A DNA stretch of 38,296 bases from Nitrospirota bacterium (GCA_004321925.1 SCQH01000069.1:1-38296); one strand, 5' to 3'; shown: positions 27,280 to 35,102, counted from the stretch's first letter. Numbers and translations: made by a program. The notes: generated from the letters alone by a model not told the origin.

Positions 27280-29318
27280 CAATACATCTCCAGGGGTCCG
27301 GGTTCAATACCCTTGAAATGATAGCACTTAAAGACATCTAATTTCATTATATTGTGGAGCCTGGACTCATAGGAAACCTCGACCTTATCACAATGATCAA
27401 AGGCCTCGCCAAAATATTTCAGCACGGCATCATGCGTCTGCGCATCCTTCCTTCCGGTGAAAAGGGCATTATATCCCTTCAGTCCCGCGTACCCCGGCCA
27501 GATGTCATACTGGTTCATCCGGCGGTTGATCCTGAGGCAGTAGGTGACCGGGTTGCCTTCCATATAGAACGAGAGCAGGCTCGCCTGGTAGTAATTGTCC
27601 GACAGGATGAAGACCGGCCCCTCCGCAGCCATCTCCCGGTAAAGGCCGCTCATCTTCTTTCCCAATTCCTCTGACCCGACCAGTTTTCTCAGCGGATGCT
27701 TCTCGGGGGGGATGGGGATGATCTGGGGGACGTGAGCCACAACAGTGACAAGGACTGCGATAAGGACCGCTGCGACGACCGTCCTTTTTTTCTGTCCGCC
27801 TGCTGATTCGATATCGCGGAGATAGTACGCGGAGACGGCGATGAACCCTGCAGCATAGGCAGCCAGGGCCCAGTTGCCCTGGACCTTCCCCTGAATGCTC
27901 TTGAGCCCGAAAAAGAGCAGGGTCGGGGCTGAGAACCAGAAAAGGAAGGCCCCGCTGCCTTCCTTTCGCACCTTCCAGACCGCAATGACCAGCAACACCA
28001 ACAGCACCGGGGTAATGACGCCGAACTGCGCGCCGACATATTCCAGAAGGTCAATGGCCGAAACCCGCAGCCCGTCGCTGAGATGCGCCTGGCCCGCAGT
28101 ATGCTTCAGGCTCACCCAGCCATGTGCCGTATTCCAGACGACCACGGGGCTGAAGAGGACAAGGCTGAGGAGGATGGTGATATACGGCCCCGGGCAGAGG
28201 AACAGCCTCCGGGCCTTCCTGTCGGCAAGCATATAGAGCAGGGCGGAAACAAAGAAGAGCACCATGGTATATTTCGAGAGCAGGCCGCAGCCGGTCGAGA
28301 GCCCCAGCAGGACCCACATACCCAGCGCCTCCCTCCCGCGCCCTGCTTCTCCCTGGAGCCTCTGCGCCTGCCAGAAGAGAAAGAGCGACAATATCCAGAA
28401 GAACATAAAGGGAGAGTCGATCGAGAAAAAAATACCGAAGGCCGCATAGAGCGGGACGATCTGGACCAGGACCGCGGCGCCGAAGCCTGTCCGCTCGTCA
28501 TACATATCCCTGCCGAGCCTGAAAAGGATGAGGCTGCTCAGGGCCGAAAGAACGATCGCCCAAGCCCTGACCCCGAATTCGGTATTGCCGAAGAGGTGGG
28601 TGCTGACATAGATGAGCCAGGCGATCATCGGACCCTTTGAGTAATAGCTCCAGTCGGGCCGCTGGGCCCAGGTCCAGTACTGGGCCTCGTCGGAACTCAG
28701 ATCGAACGGCCCGGTGATGATATAGTATATCCGGAACAGGCTGACGATGAGGAGCAGATACCAGAGGGCCTCCGTGTACGACCTCTTCTCCCGAATGCTC
28801 AATGCCCACGTATAGAGATAATGGGTGAAGTATGCTGCGCCCGCGCCAAGGGCCGCCCCGGCAAGGACATCCGACGGGTAATGGACCCCGACATAGACCC
28901 TCGAAAAAGCGACCAGCGCTGCGATACCGGTAAGCGCAGCATTGAGGGCTTTTCTCCTGAGGGGCCAGAAGATGCAGGCTGCGGCGAAGGAGTTCAGCGC
29001 ATGGTTCGACGGCATCGAAAAAGAATGTCCGCACCCCACAAGAAGGTTCACACCTTCAAGCACATTGCAGGGCCGCGGCCGCTGGAATATATGCTTCAGG
29101 ACGTTCCCGCCCCCGTCGGCGATGCCTATTGCAGCAAGACAGAGGATGAGGTACGGCAGGGCATTCTTTTTTTCCTTGTAGGCAGCCCAGGCGACGAACG
29201 GCAGAAAAAGCAGGATGCCCCGCTGTGTGACAAAAGGCATGACCAGGTCGAAAATGCTGTTATGAAGCCCCTTGTTGATCAGGAAAAAAAATGCGGTATC
29301 AAATTCATTAAGACTCAT
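27279..29318 (-). CDS. PAP2 phosphatase fused to an ArnT/PMT-like glycosyltransferase
   Basis: 679 residues in two parts. Residues 1 to ~180 are a membrane PAP2 phosphatase with all three motifs: KHIFQRPRP, PSNH, and SRVYVGVHYPSD. From about 195 a many-helix GT39/GT83 glycosyltransferase begins, with the early acidic motif DLSSDEAQYW expected to hold the catalytic Asp, followed by about ten membrane segments and a C-terminal periplasmic domain. The N-part may recycle undecaprenyl (pyro)phosphate and the C-part may transfer sugar from the lipid donor made by the GT2 product. The start overlaps the receiver gene by 11 bp. Fused order is clear; substrates are inference. Confidence 0.9.
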   Translation of the reverse strand: MSLNEFDTAFFFLINKGLHNSIFDLVMPFVTQRGILLFLPFVAWAAYKEKKNALPYLILCLAAIGIADGGGNVLKHIFQRPRPCNVLEGVNLLVGCGHSFSMPSNHALNSFAAACIFWPLRRKALNAALTGIAALVAFSRVYVGVHYPSDVLAGAALGAGAAYFTHYLYTWALSIREKRSYTEALWYLLLIVSLFRIYYIITGPFDLSSDEAQYWTWAQRPDWSYYSKGPMIAWLIYVSTHLFGNTEFGVRAWAIVLSALSSLILFRLGRDMYDERTGFGAAVLVQIVPLYAAFGIFFSIDSPFMFFWILSLFLFWQAQRLQGEAGRGREALGMWVLLGLSTGCGLLSKYTMVLFFVSALLYMLADRKARRLFLCPGPYITILLSLVLFSPVVVWNTAHGWVSLKHTAGQAHLSDGLRVSAIDLLEYVGAQFGVITPVLLVLLVIAVWKVRKEGSGAFLFWFSAPTLLFFGLKSIQGKVQGNWALAAYAAGFIAVSAYYLRDIESAGGQKKRTVVAAVLIAVLVTVVAHVPQIIPIPPEKHPLRKLVGSEELGKKMSGLYREMAAEGPVFILSDNYYQASLLSFYMEGNPVTYCLRINRRMNQYDIWPGYAGLKGYNALFTGRKDAQTHDAVLKYFGEAFDHCDKVEVSYESRLHNIMKLDVFKCYHFKGIEPGPLEMY

Positions 29319-29649
29319 CGAGCATATCTTTCACAATGCAGCGCAGGCCCTCGATGCTGAACGGTTTCTCGACAAAATGACGGAACTGCCCGTTATTGGC
29401 AGACCCGCTCATGTAAAGCACAGGGACGGACGGGGAGGACCTCCTGACCCTGCAGATGATATCCTCCACTGAGCTTTCCTCCATATGGACGTCGGTGATG
29501 AGGAGGTCGAACGGTGCATGGGCAAGCGCTGCATCCAGTTCCTGCATGGTTCGAGCCTTCAGGAGGACGTATCCGACCTTGGTGAGAGCCCTGTCTATGG
29601 CCGTCAGGATAAGGGCTTCATCGTCAACGACAAGTATCTTCCGCGACAT
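29308..29649 (-). CDS. Single-domain response regulator (receiver)
   Basis: 113 residues from the ATG at 29649; the open frame extends upstream inside the acyltransferase gene and is not coding there. Receiver landmarks: VVDDEA (acid pair D9, D10), phosphoacceptor Asp53 (LLITDVHM), a Ser in the YMSGSA switch position and Lys in EKPF. No output domain is attached, so it acts by protein contact or in a phosphorelay. It lies 4 bp after the acyltransferase gene and overlaps the PAP2-GT gene by 11 bp. No kinase is nearby in this operon; the hybrid kinase at 12240 is a possible but unproven partner. Confidence 0.9.
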   Translation of the reverse strand: MSRKILVVDDEALILTAIDRALTKVGYVLLKARTMQELDAALAHAPFDLLITDVHMEESSVEDIICRVRRSSPSVPVLYMSGSANNGQFRHFVEKPFSIEGLRCIVKDMLDES

Positions 29650-29653
29650 GGCC

Positions 29654-30472
29654 TTACTGTTCCCTTCCCCCGCCGCAGGCCGTACCCCCGGCGCCGGACC
29701 AGGCCCGCAGGTTGTCCCGGATGAAGGCCACGATCTTTTCATGTTCGGCTGCACCGCGCCCGGAGATGACCATGGGCTCCCCGAATCTGATACAGACCTT
29801 TTTGTCCCTGTTGATCGGGCCAAAGTCCTTGATGAACCGGCCAATTCCCCAGGCATCTGTCTTCAGGGCTATCGGGACCACCGGCACCCCTGCCCTGGAG
29901 GCAAGTTTTATACCGAGGGTATTAAAGTCTGCCGGATCGAACCCGGACGTTCGGGTGCTCTGGGGGAAGATGATGATGGACATGCCTGATCTGAGCTTTG
30001 CCGACCCCTTTTCAAGCACTGCCTTGAGGTCCTCCCGGGGATTGACCCTGCCGACGACCACCGGGTCCCTCGAGCGCATGATCGGCCCGAAGAACGGCAT
30101 GGTGATAAGACTCTCCTTGACAATGAAGGTTGCCGATTTTACCGGCTGGATGATGCAGGGCAATACCATGGTCTCAAGCGTGCTCATATGGTTGCTGATG
30201 AAGACAGCAGGCCCGTCAAAACCCCTGAGGTTATCCATCCCGGTTATCTCGAACCGCACCCCCACATTTTCGAGGGCCTGCATCACGTCGAGACTGCTGT
30301 CAGCCCATTCCTGATGGCCATAGCGGCCTTTCAATGCCTTTCTGCCGTTCCAGTAGATGATCCAGAAGTACTGAGGATAGAAGGTGAAGAGCGGGCTCAG
30401 GAAGAGCCTTGAAAAGAACGGGCGTTCCCTCTCGGGGTCGGTACAGTAGGTATCTGCCCCGGCGATCACCAT
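29654..30472 (-). CDS. 1-acylglycerol-3-phosphate acyltransferase-like (PlsC family)
   Basis: 272 residues. Motif I reads NHMSTLE, so the usual HX4D catalytic pair is HX4E here. Motif III reads FPQSTRT in place of FPEGTRS, and a VPIALKT block stands for motif IV. The glycerolipid acyltransferase fold is clear from the order and spacing of these blocks. The usual reaction is acyl transfer to lysophosphatidate; the altered catalytic acid suggests a divergent subgroup that may use another acceptor. The start overlaps the cobA/hemD stop by 1 nt (TGATG). The C-terminus ends in a Gly-rich stretch. Confidence 0.85.
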   Translation of the reverse strand: MVIAGADTYCTDPERERPFFSRLFLSPLFTFYPQYFWIIYWNGRKALKGRYGHQEWADSSLDVMQALENVGVRFEITGMDNLRGFDGPAVFISNHMSTLETMVLPCIIQPVKSATFIVKESLITMPFFGPIMRSRDPVVVGRVNPREDLKAVLEKGSAKLRSGMSIIIFPQSTRTSGFDPADFNTLGIKLASRAGVPVVPIALKTDAWGIGRFIKDFGPINRDKKVCIRFGEPMVISGRGAAEHEKIVAFIRDNLRAWSGAGGTACGGGREQ

Positions 30473-32031
30473 CAGGCCTGTTTCAGAGCCCAGGCCCTGA
30501 TGCTGCTGACCATCGCCTCGACGGTCGCTTCTTCCGGCATGATGTCGACCCTGAGACCGGCCCTGACAACGGCCTTCTCCGTAACAGGTCCGATGACCGC
30601 TATCGCCACCTTCCTGAGGAGTTCGTCCGCGCCGTCTCCCAGGATCTCCCGGAAGTTCGTGAAGGTCGCGGCGCTGGTAAAGGTTGCCACCGTGACCCGG
30701 CCCTCCTCCAGGAACCTTCTCAGCCTCTTGCCATGGAACTCGGGCTTTATTGCCTGGTATGCGGTCGGCAGATCGATAACGCCGCCCAATTCGCGCACCT
30801 TTTCGGGGAAGAGTTCACGGGCCTTGCCGGCACGGGGAAGAAGGAACCGCATCCCCTGGAAGAGCTGCCCGGCCGGAGCGCCATTCTTCTGCTGTCCGAC
30901 CTCCCGGATAAAGAGGTCGATCAGCCCTTCAGCGTTGAATTCCTCGGGCACAAGGTCCACTCTGATCCCCCGCTGCTGTATCTCGCCGGCGGTCTTTGAT
31001 CCTATCGCGCATATCTTTATGCCCCCGAGGTCGCGGATATCGCGTTCTTTTTCGATAAGCCTTCTGAAAAAATATCTGACGCTGTTTGCGCTTGTAAAGA
31101 TCAGCCAGTCATAGGTCTGTATGGCATCGATGGACCGGTCGAGGTCATCCCACGTCTGGGGCGGTGCGATCTCGACGGTCGGAAAAAGGAGCACCTCTGC
31201 GCCAAGGTCCTCCAGTATATCGAATCCCTCGGAGTGCTCCCGGGTGACCAGGACCCGCTGTCCGAACATCGGCTTCTTCTCATACCAGGCCAGTTCGCTC
31301 CTGAGGTTCACCACATCGCCGATGACCATGACCGCCGGCGGCTTTATCTCGTTCTCCCTGACCTCGGCAGCGATCTTTTCAAGGCTGCTCACCAGGGTCT
31401 GCTGGTCGGACCGCGTGCCCCAGCGTATGACCGCAACAGGCGTGTCCGGCCTTCTGCCATGCTCGATCAGTTTCGCCGTAAGCGTATCAATATTTTTGAC
31501 GGCCATCAGGAAAACAAGCGTGCCGACCCCGGTCGCGAGCTTGGCCCAGTCGATGGCAGACTCCTCCTTCGTCGTATCCTCATAGCCGGGGATCACCGCA
31601 AAGGACGAGGAGTAGAGCCGGTGGGTAAGCGGGATCCCGGCATACGCCGGTGCTGCAACCGATGAGCTGACCCCGGGAACGACCTCAAACAGGATATCCG
31701 CCTGCGCAAGCACCTGCGCCTCTTCGCCGCCCCTGCCAAAGATAAAGGGGTCCCCCCCCTTAAGCCGGCAGACGATCTTCCCTTCCCGGGCCTTCTGAAG
31801 GATAGCGGCATTGATCTCATCCTGGGTCATGGTATGATGACCGCCGCGTTTGCCGGCATAGATAAACTCGGCATCATGCCGTATGTAATTGAGTATCTGC
31901 GCGTTGAGGTGGAAGTCGTAGATGACCACATCCGCCTTACGGAGGCATTTCAGGCCCTTGACCGTAAGGAGACCTATGTCTCCCGGCCCGGCCCCGACGA
32001 GATATACGATACCTTTATCTTTCTTTTCCAT
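30472..32031 (-). CDS. cobA/hemD: Uroporphyrinogen-III C-methyltransferase / uroporphyrinogen-III synthase fusion
   Basis: 519 residues. The N-terminal ~245 are SUMT (CobA): VYLVGAGPGDIGLLT, GGDPFIFGRGGEE and the GIPLTHR loop are present. The C-terminal ~260 are HemD, starting near QRVLVTREHSEG, with IFTSANSVRYFF and CAIGSKTA. Together they make precorrin-2 from hydroxymethylbilane through uroporphyrinogen III, the branch point to siroheme, cobalamin and heme. The fusion is well known in anaerobes. Cobalamin from this route would serve HgcA. The ATG has no ribosome site and sits 5 nt after a TATAAT box, suggesting a leaderless message. First gene of an eight-gene operon. Confidence 0.96.
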   Translation of the reverse strand: MEKKDKGIVYLVGAGPGDIGLLTVKGLKCLRKADVVIYDFHLNAQILNYIRHDAEFIYAGKRGGHHTMTQDEINAAILQKAREGKIVCRLKGGDPFIFGRGGEEAQVLAQADILFEVVPGVSSSVAAPAYAGIPLTHRLYSSSFAVIPGYEDTTKEESAIDWAKLATGVGTLVFLMAVKNIDTLTAKLIEHGRRPDTPVAVIRWGTRSDQQTLVSSLEKIAAEVRENEIKPPAVMVIGDVVNLRSELAWYEKKPMFGQRVLVTREHSEGFDILEDLGAEVLLFPTVEIAPPQTWDDLDRSIDAIQTYDWLIFTSANSVRYFFRRLIEKERDIRDLGGIKICAIGSKTAGEIQQRGIRVDLVPEEFNAEGLIDLFIREVGQQKNGAPAGQLFQGMRFLLPRAGKARELFPEKVRELGGVIDLPTAYQAIKPEFHGKRLRRFLEEGRVTVATFTSAATFTNFREILGDGADELLRKVAIAVIGPVTEKAVVRAGLRVDIMPEEATVEAMVSSIRAWALKQA

Positions 32032-32036
32032 AACGA

Positions 32037-32066
32037 ATTATAATTTTAACACAATCCCGGACATAA
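32037..32066 (-). promoter_or_regulatory. Predicted promoter of cobA/hemD giving a leaderless mRNA
   Basis: On the minus strand a perfect TATAAT (32042-32037) lies 5 nt before the ATG; a weak -35 (TTATGT) is 18 nt further up. Transcription would start at or next to the ATG. Confidence 0.45.
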
Positions 32067-32127
32067 GATTTGTATATGGACGGATTTCTGACAGGCACCC
32101 AGCTAAAAAATCAGGTCGTTGCGATAT

Positions 32128-32158
32128 TTGACTATTATTTTTCAAGTATGTCATACTT
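32128..32158 (+). promoter_or_regulatory. Predicted promoter with overlapping operator palindrome for rrm-rpsU
   Basis: TTGACT (-35), an 18-nt spacer and CATACT (-10, 4/6). A perfect 15-nt palindrome AAGTATG-T-CATACTT (32144-32158) covers the -10 box, the classic place for a repressor site. It would give a leader of about 265 nt before the RRM gene. Confidence 0.45.
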
Positions 32159-32390
32159 AACAACCGATGCGGTATGTTTTGAAGTTATTTGAGGGATTAA
32201 GGGTCCAACGGCATCACCAGTAACAAACTCTATCCTGACGAGCAGACACCCTCAGGGGCCTGCTTCTCCATTCATACCTCCGATTCCGGATGCTGGCCGT
32301 AACGGCTTCTGATATATAAGGATCATTATAAAGACATTTTCACGCAGTGATGGGAAGGGCCCGGACACCACGAGGGCTTGCAAAGAAACC

Positions 32391-32412
32391 TGAGCGTTGC
32401 AATCAACGCTCA
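32391..32412 (+). promoter_or_regulatory. Leader hairpin just before the RRM gene ribosome site
   Basis: A perfect 9-bp stem (TGAGCGTTG / CAACGCTCA) with a CAAT loop ends 5 nt before the AAGGAG site. It may tune translation or mRNA stability, as in cold-shock leaders. Confidence 0.5.
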
Positions 32413-32428
32413 CCAAAAAGGAGAACAC

Positions 32429-32785
32429 ATGGCAAAGAAAATTTATGCAGGGAACCTCCCCTACACTGTCGGCGAAGATGAACTGCGCGAGGCCTTTGAG
32501 AAGCTGGGTGAAGTCTCCTCCGTCAAGATCATTACCGACCCTGCAACCGGCCGTTCAAAAGGTTTCGGTTTTGTCGAAATGGCCTCGGACGAAGACGCCG
32601 ACAAGGCAATAGCGGCCCTCAACGGAACGTCACTGGGGGAGCGCAGCATAACCGTCAGTGAGGCACGGCCGCAGACCAACAAAGGCAAAATGGGCGGCGG
32701 TGGCAGACCGGGCGGCGGCGGCAGTAAAGGAAGGCCATCATCTTTTGGCGGTGGCAAGGGCAAAGGGAATGAACGGTGGAGATAA
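32429..32785 (+). CDS. RRM-domain RNA-binding protein
   Basis: 118 residues from the ATG at 32429, which has AAGGAG at 32418-32423; an ATG 51 bp further up lacks a site and lies across the leader hairpin. A single RRM: RNP2 KIYAGNL at the start and RNP1 KGFGFVEM near residue 50. A basic Gly-rich tail (GGGGRPGGGG..) follows, as in bacterial and cyanobacterial Rbp proteins, which bind single-stranded RNA and are often cold-induced. The stop overlaps the rpsU start by 10 bp, so the two are coupled. Confidence 0.95.
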   Translation: MAKKIYAGNLPYTVGEDELREAFEKLGEVSSVKIITDPATGRSKGFGFVEMASDEDADKAIAALNGTSLGERSITVSEARPQTNKGKMGGGGRPGGGGSKGRPSSFGGGKGKGNERWR

Positions 32786-32979
32786 GAGTAGACGGCAATG
32801 ACATTGAGAAGGCCTTAAAAGTTCTCAAGAAGAAACTCCAGAGGGACGGCCTCATGGGGGACCTTAAGAAAAGGCGCTATTACGAAAAGCCCTCGGTCAA
32901 GATGAAGACCAAACAGAGGCTGGCCGCAAAGCGCAGAGGAAAAAGCGCGCGATGGAAGCAGGAAGGCAGACAGGCCTGA
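32776..32979 (+). CDS. rpsU: 30S ribosomal protein S21
   Basis: 67 residues, starting at a GTG at 32776 inside the end of the RRM gene. The sequence MEIRVDGNDIEKALKVLKKK and the very basic C-terminus (KTKQRLAAKRRGK) are typical of S21, a small-subunit protein near the mRNA exit site that assists initiation. Linkage of S21 to an RNA-binding protein suggests shared control under stress. It is probably an S21 paralogue or the sole copy; the window cannot show which. Confidence 0.95.
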   Translation: MEIRVDGNDIEKALKVLKKKLQRDGLMGDLKKRRYYEKPSVKMKTKQRLAAKRRGKSARWKQEGRQA

Positions 32980-33005
32980 GGATCTTTAATTGAGAGGGGA
33001 TAACT

Positions 33006-33221
33006 GTGGCTAAACGTGCAGGAGCATACAAAAGCGAAAAAAGGAAGAAAGAAGTGATGCGCCAGAAGAAGCAGGAGGCCAAACGGCATCGTCGGGCCAC
33101 CGGAACAGGCAGCGAGGCTGACGAGGGCATGCCTGCAGAAGGCTCCTTGGAGGCCGGGCAGGAACCCGCTTCTGAGTCAGCAGACGTACCCGCTGAAGCA
33201 CAGACCGAAACAAAAGAATAA
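33006..33221 (+). CDS. Small bipartite charged protein, function unknown
   Basis: 71 residues from a GTG at 33006 with GAGGGG upstream. The first half is strongly basic (MAKRAGAYKSEKRKKEV, then KKQEAKRHRR). The second half is acidic, rich in E, A, G and S, and likely disordered. It lies 26 bp after rpsU and before a strong terminator, so it belongs to the rrm-rpsU unit. The basic half could contact RNA or the ribosome. I do not recognise a named family. Confidence 0.7.
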   Translation: MAKRAGAYKSEKRKKEVMRQKKQEAKRHRRATGTGSEADEGMPAEGSLEAGQEPASESADVPAEAQTETKE

Positions 33222-33244
33222 ATTACTGCAACAAACCATAGAGA

Positions 33245-33290
33245 TAAACAAGAAAGACCTGCCCCCTTCAAGGCAGGTCTTTCTTGTTTA
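33245..33290 (+). terminator. Strong intrinsic terminator of the rrm-rpsU unit
   Basis: A perfect 19-bp stem with an 8-nt loop; the 3' arm ends in TCTTTCTTGTTTA. It begins 23 bp after the stop of the 71-residue protein gene. Confidence 0.85.
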
Positions 33291-33648
33291 TAAAGAAAAT
33301 ACTCGATACATCTCTTGAAGATCGTTTAGAAGCCAGCTACAGTGAACGGTGTGACAATGGCATGTGAGCGGATTCTTTTACCGATATTCCGACAGCAAAT
33401 TTCAGGATCATGAGGTAAAAGCCTCGGAGGTCGCGGCCTTTCACCGGGACCGAGAATGAGCGACATGCCGTTGTCGCGCCGTCCAGAAAAAAGCGGGATT
33501 GTATCAGGCCGCCGTATTCCCTTGACAGAGCTTACCCTAAGCTGTTACGCTTAACTATCAATAAGAACTGTATTCGGATGAAAACCGCGTCTTTGTAGCC
33601 CTCACACTGCAGCATGCTTTTCCCCCCGAACAGAAAAAAAGGAGTTTC
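33291..33648. other. 358-bp intergenic region before the DEAD-box helicase gene
   Basis: Contains a predicted promoter near 33522 and about 90 nt of leader ending in AAAAAAAGGAG. The 230 bp before the promoter show no convincing gene or RNA; short inverted repeats near 33421-33460 are noted but not assignable. Confidence 0.5.
33522..33551 (+). promoter_or_regulatory. Predicted promoter of the DEAD-box helicase gene with internal dyads
   Basis: TTGACA (-35, 6/6), an 18-nt spacer, then TACGCT (-10, weak). Between the boxes lies AGCTTA-CCC-TAAGCT (33529-33543), and TAAGC also pairs with GCTTA downstream (33549-33553). The overlapping dyads may bind a regulator. Confidence 0.4.
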
Positions 33649-35013
33649 ATGGAATTTAAGAATTTTCAGTTGCACCCGTTAGTCGCGGCAGGAGTTGAGG
33701 CCGCAGGCTACACAGAACCTACACCGATCCAGGTCCAGGCCATCCCCTCTGTCCTTCAGGGCAGTGATGTCATGGGCCTGGCCCAAACCGGCACCGGCAA
33801 GACCGCTGCCTTTGCACTGCCGATCCTGCACCGGCTTATGGAGGGAGGTCGCCGGCATGTCCGCGTCCTCATCATCGCACCGACCAGAGAACTGGCCGAG
33901 CAGATCCATGAGTCGATTACCAGCCTCGGCCAGAAGACCGGCCTCCGGAGCGTTACGGTTTACGGCGGCGTCAGCATAAGGCCGCAGATCGACAAGATAC
34001 GGCGGGGCGTTGAGATCGTCGTTGCGTGCCCGGGCAGACTGCTCGACCACCTGAACCAAAAGACGGTCGATCTCTCACGGCTCGAGGTGCTGGTCCTTGA
34101 CGAGGCCGACCATATGTTCGACATGGGCTTTCTGCCTGACATAAAGAAGATCATCAGACAGCTTCCGGCAAAGCGCCAGACACTGTTGTTCTCTGCGACC
34201 ATGCCTGACGATATCAAAAAACTTGCGCGGGAGGTCCTCCGCAACCCCGTTACGGTACAGGTGGACCAGAGTGCCCCGGCGGACACGGTGTCTCATGCCC
34301 TCTATCCGGTCACACAGCATCTGAAGACCCCGCTGCTTCTGGAACTGCTGAAGCATACCGACACCGGGTCGGTCCTGATATTTACGCGCACCAAGCACCG
34401 CGCAAAGCGTCTTGGCCAGCAACTGGAGAAGGCCGGATACAAGGCCGCATCTCTCCAGGGGAACCTTTCACAGAACAGGCGTCAGGAGGCGCTCGACGGG
34501 TTTCGCGACGGCTCATATCAGATCCTCGTGGCAACCGATATAGCGGCCCGCGGCATCGACGTCTCCAACATCTCGCACGTCATTAACTACGACATTCCCA
34601 ACACGGTGGATGCCTATACGCACCGCATCGGCCGCACCGGCCGGGCGACAAAGACCGGCGATGCCTTCACCTTCATCACCAGTGAGGACGAGGATACGGT
34701 CCGCAGCATCGAGCGGGTCCTCGGGGAAAAGATCGAGCGCCGCTTCATGCCGGACTTTAATTATAAACAGGTAGCGCCGCCCCGCGATCAGGAGTTTGCC
34801 CGACCGCCGCGTGAGCCTCAGCGCCGTCGGGAGCATAAACGGCCCGAACAGGCTGGTGCGCATGCTGCAGCTGACCACAAGCAGAAGGCTGCTCAGCCTG
34901 CACGCAGGGATGGCCGGGTTGTGCAGAGTACCGGCCGTCACGGTTCGGCTGCCAGGCCTTCCGGAGCAGGACCACGCGGGAAAAGCATGCAGAGGTCAGG
35001 CACAGCCCGCTGA
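33649..35013 (+). CDS. rhlE: DEAD-box RNA helicase, RhlE-like
   Basis: 454 residues. All core motifs are seen: Q motif region PTPIQVQAIP, motif I AQTGTGKT, Ia PTRELAEQ, motif II DEAD, III SAT, IV LIFTRTK, V ARGIDV and VI HRIGRTGR. After residue ~370 comes a basic, disordered tail rich in R, P, K and Q, as in RhlE-type helicases. It remodels RNA in ribosome assembly or mRNA decay, often needed in the cold. AAAAAAAGGAG precedes the ATG. Located directly after the RRM/S21 unit but separated by a terminator and with its own promoter. Confidence 0.95.
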   Translation: MEFKNFQLHPLVAAGVEAAGYTEPTPIQVQAIPSVLQGSDVMGLAQTGTGKTAAFALPILHRLMEGGRRHVRVLIIAPTRELAEQIHESITSLGQKTGLRSVTVYGGVSIRPQIDKIRRGVEIVVACPGRLLDHLNQKTVDLSRLEVLVLDEADHMFDMGFLPDIKKIIRQLPAKRQTLLFSATMPDDIKKLAREVLRNPVTVQVDQSAPADTVSHALYPVTQHLKTPLLLELLKHTDTGSVLIFTRTKHRAKRLGQQLEKAGYKAASLQGNLSQNRRQEALDGFRDGSYQILVATDIAARGIDVSNISHVINYDIPNTVDAYTHRIGRTGRATKTGDAFTFITSEDEDTVRSIERVLGEKIERRFMPDFNYKQVAPPRDQEFARPPREPQRRREHKRPEQAGAHAAADHKQKAAQPARRDGRVVQSTGRHGSAARPSGAGPRGKSMQRSGTAR

Positions 35014-35041
35014 TCAGGACAGCAGCAGCGTCATTAATAAT

Positions 35042-35083
35042 AAACACCCTTATTCATACCACACGGTACGAATAAGGGTGTTT
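35042..35083. terminator. Bidirectional terminator between helicase and cytochrome genes
   Basis: A 14-bp stem (AAACACCCTTATTC / GAATAAGGGTGTTT), extended inside by TACC/GGTA, with T-runs on the plus side and A-rich sequence on the other. It lies 28 bp after the helicase stop and 19 bp before the stop of the converging cytochrome gene. Confidence 0.85.
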
Positions 35084-35102
35084 TAAATTAGAGTCGTCGC
35101 CC

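Larger units (their letters stand above)
32032..32428. other. 397-bp divergent intergenic region
   Basis: Holds the cobA/hemD promoter at its left end, a predicted plus-strand promoter with a palindrome near 32128-32158, a possible GC-rich hairpin near 32240-32264, and a leader hairpin at 32391-32412. No further open frame or tRNA was recognised. Confidence 0.6.

Noticed and set aside
32240-32264. Possible small RNA or terminator in the intergenic region
   Set aside because: The hairpin near the CCCTCAGGGG sequence has inner mismatches and no T-run; too weak to call.
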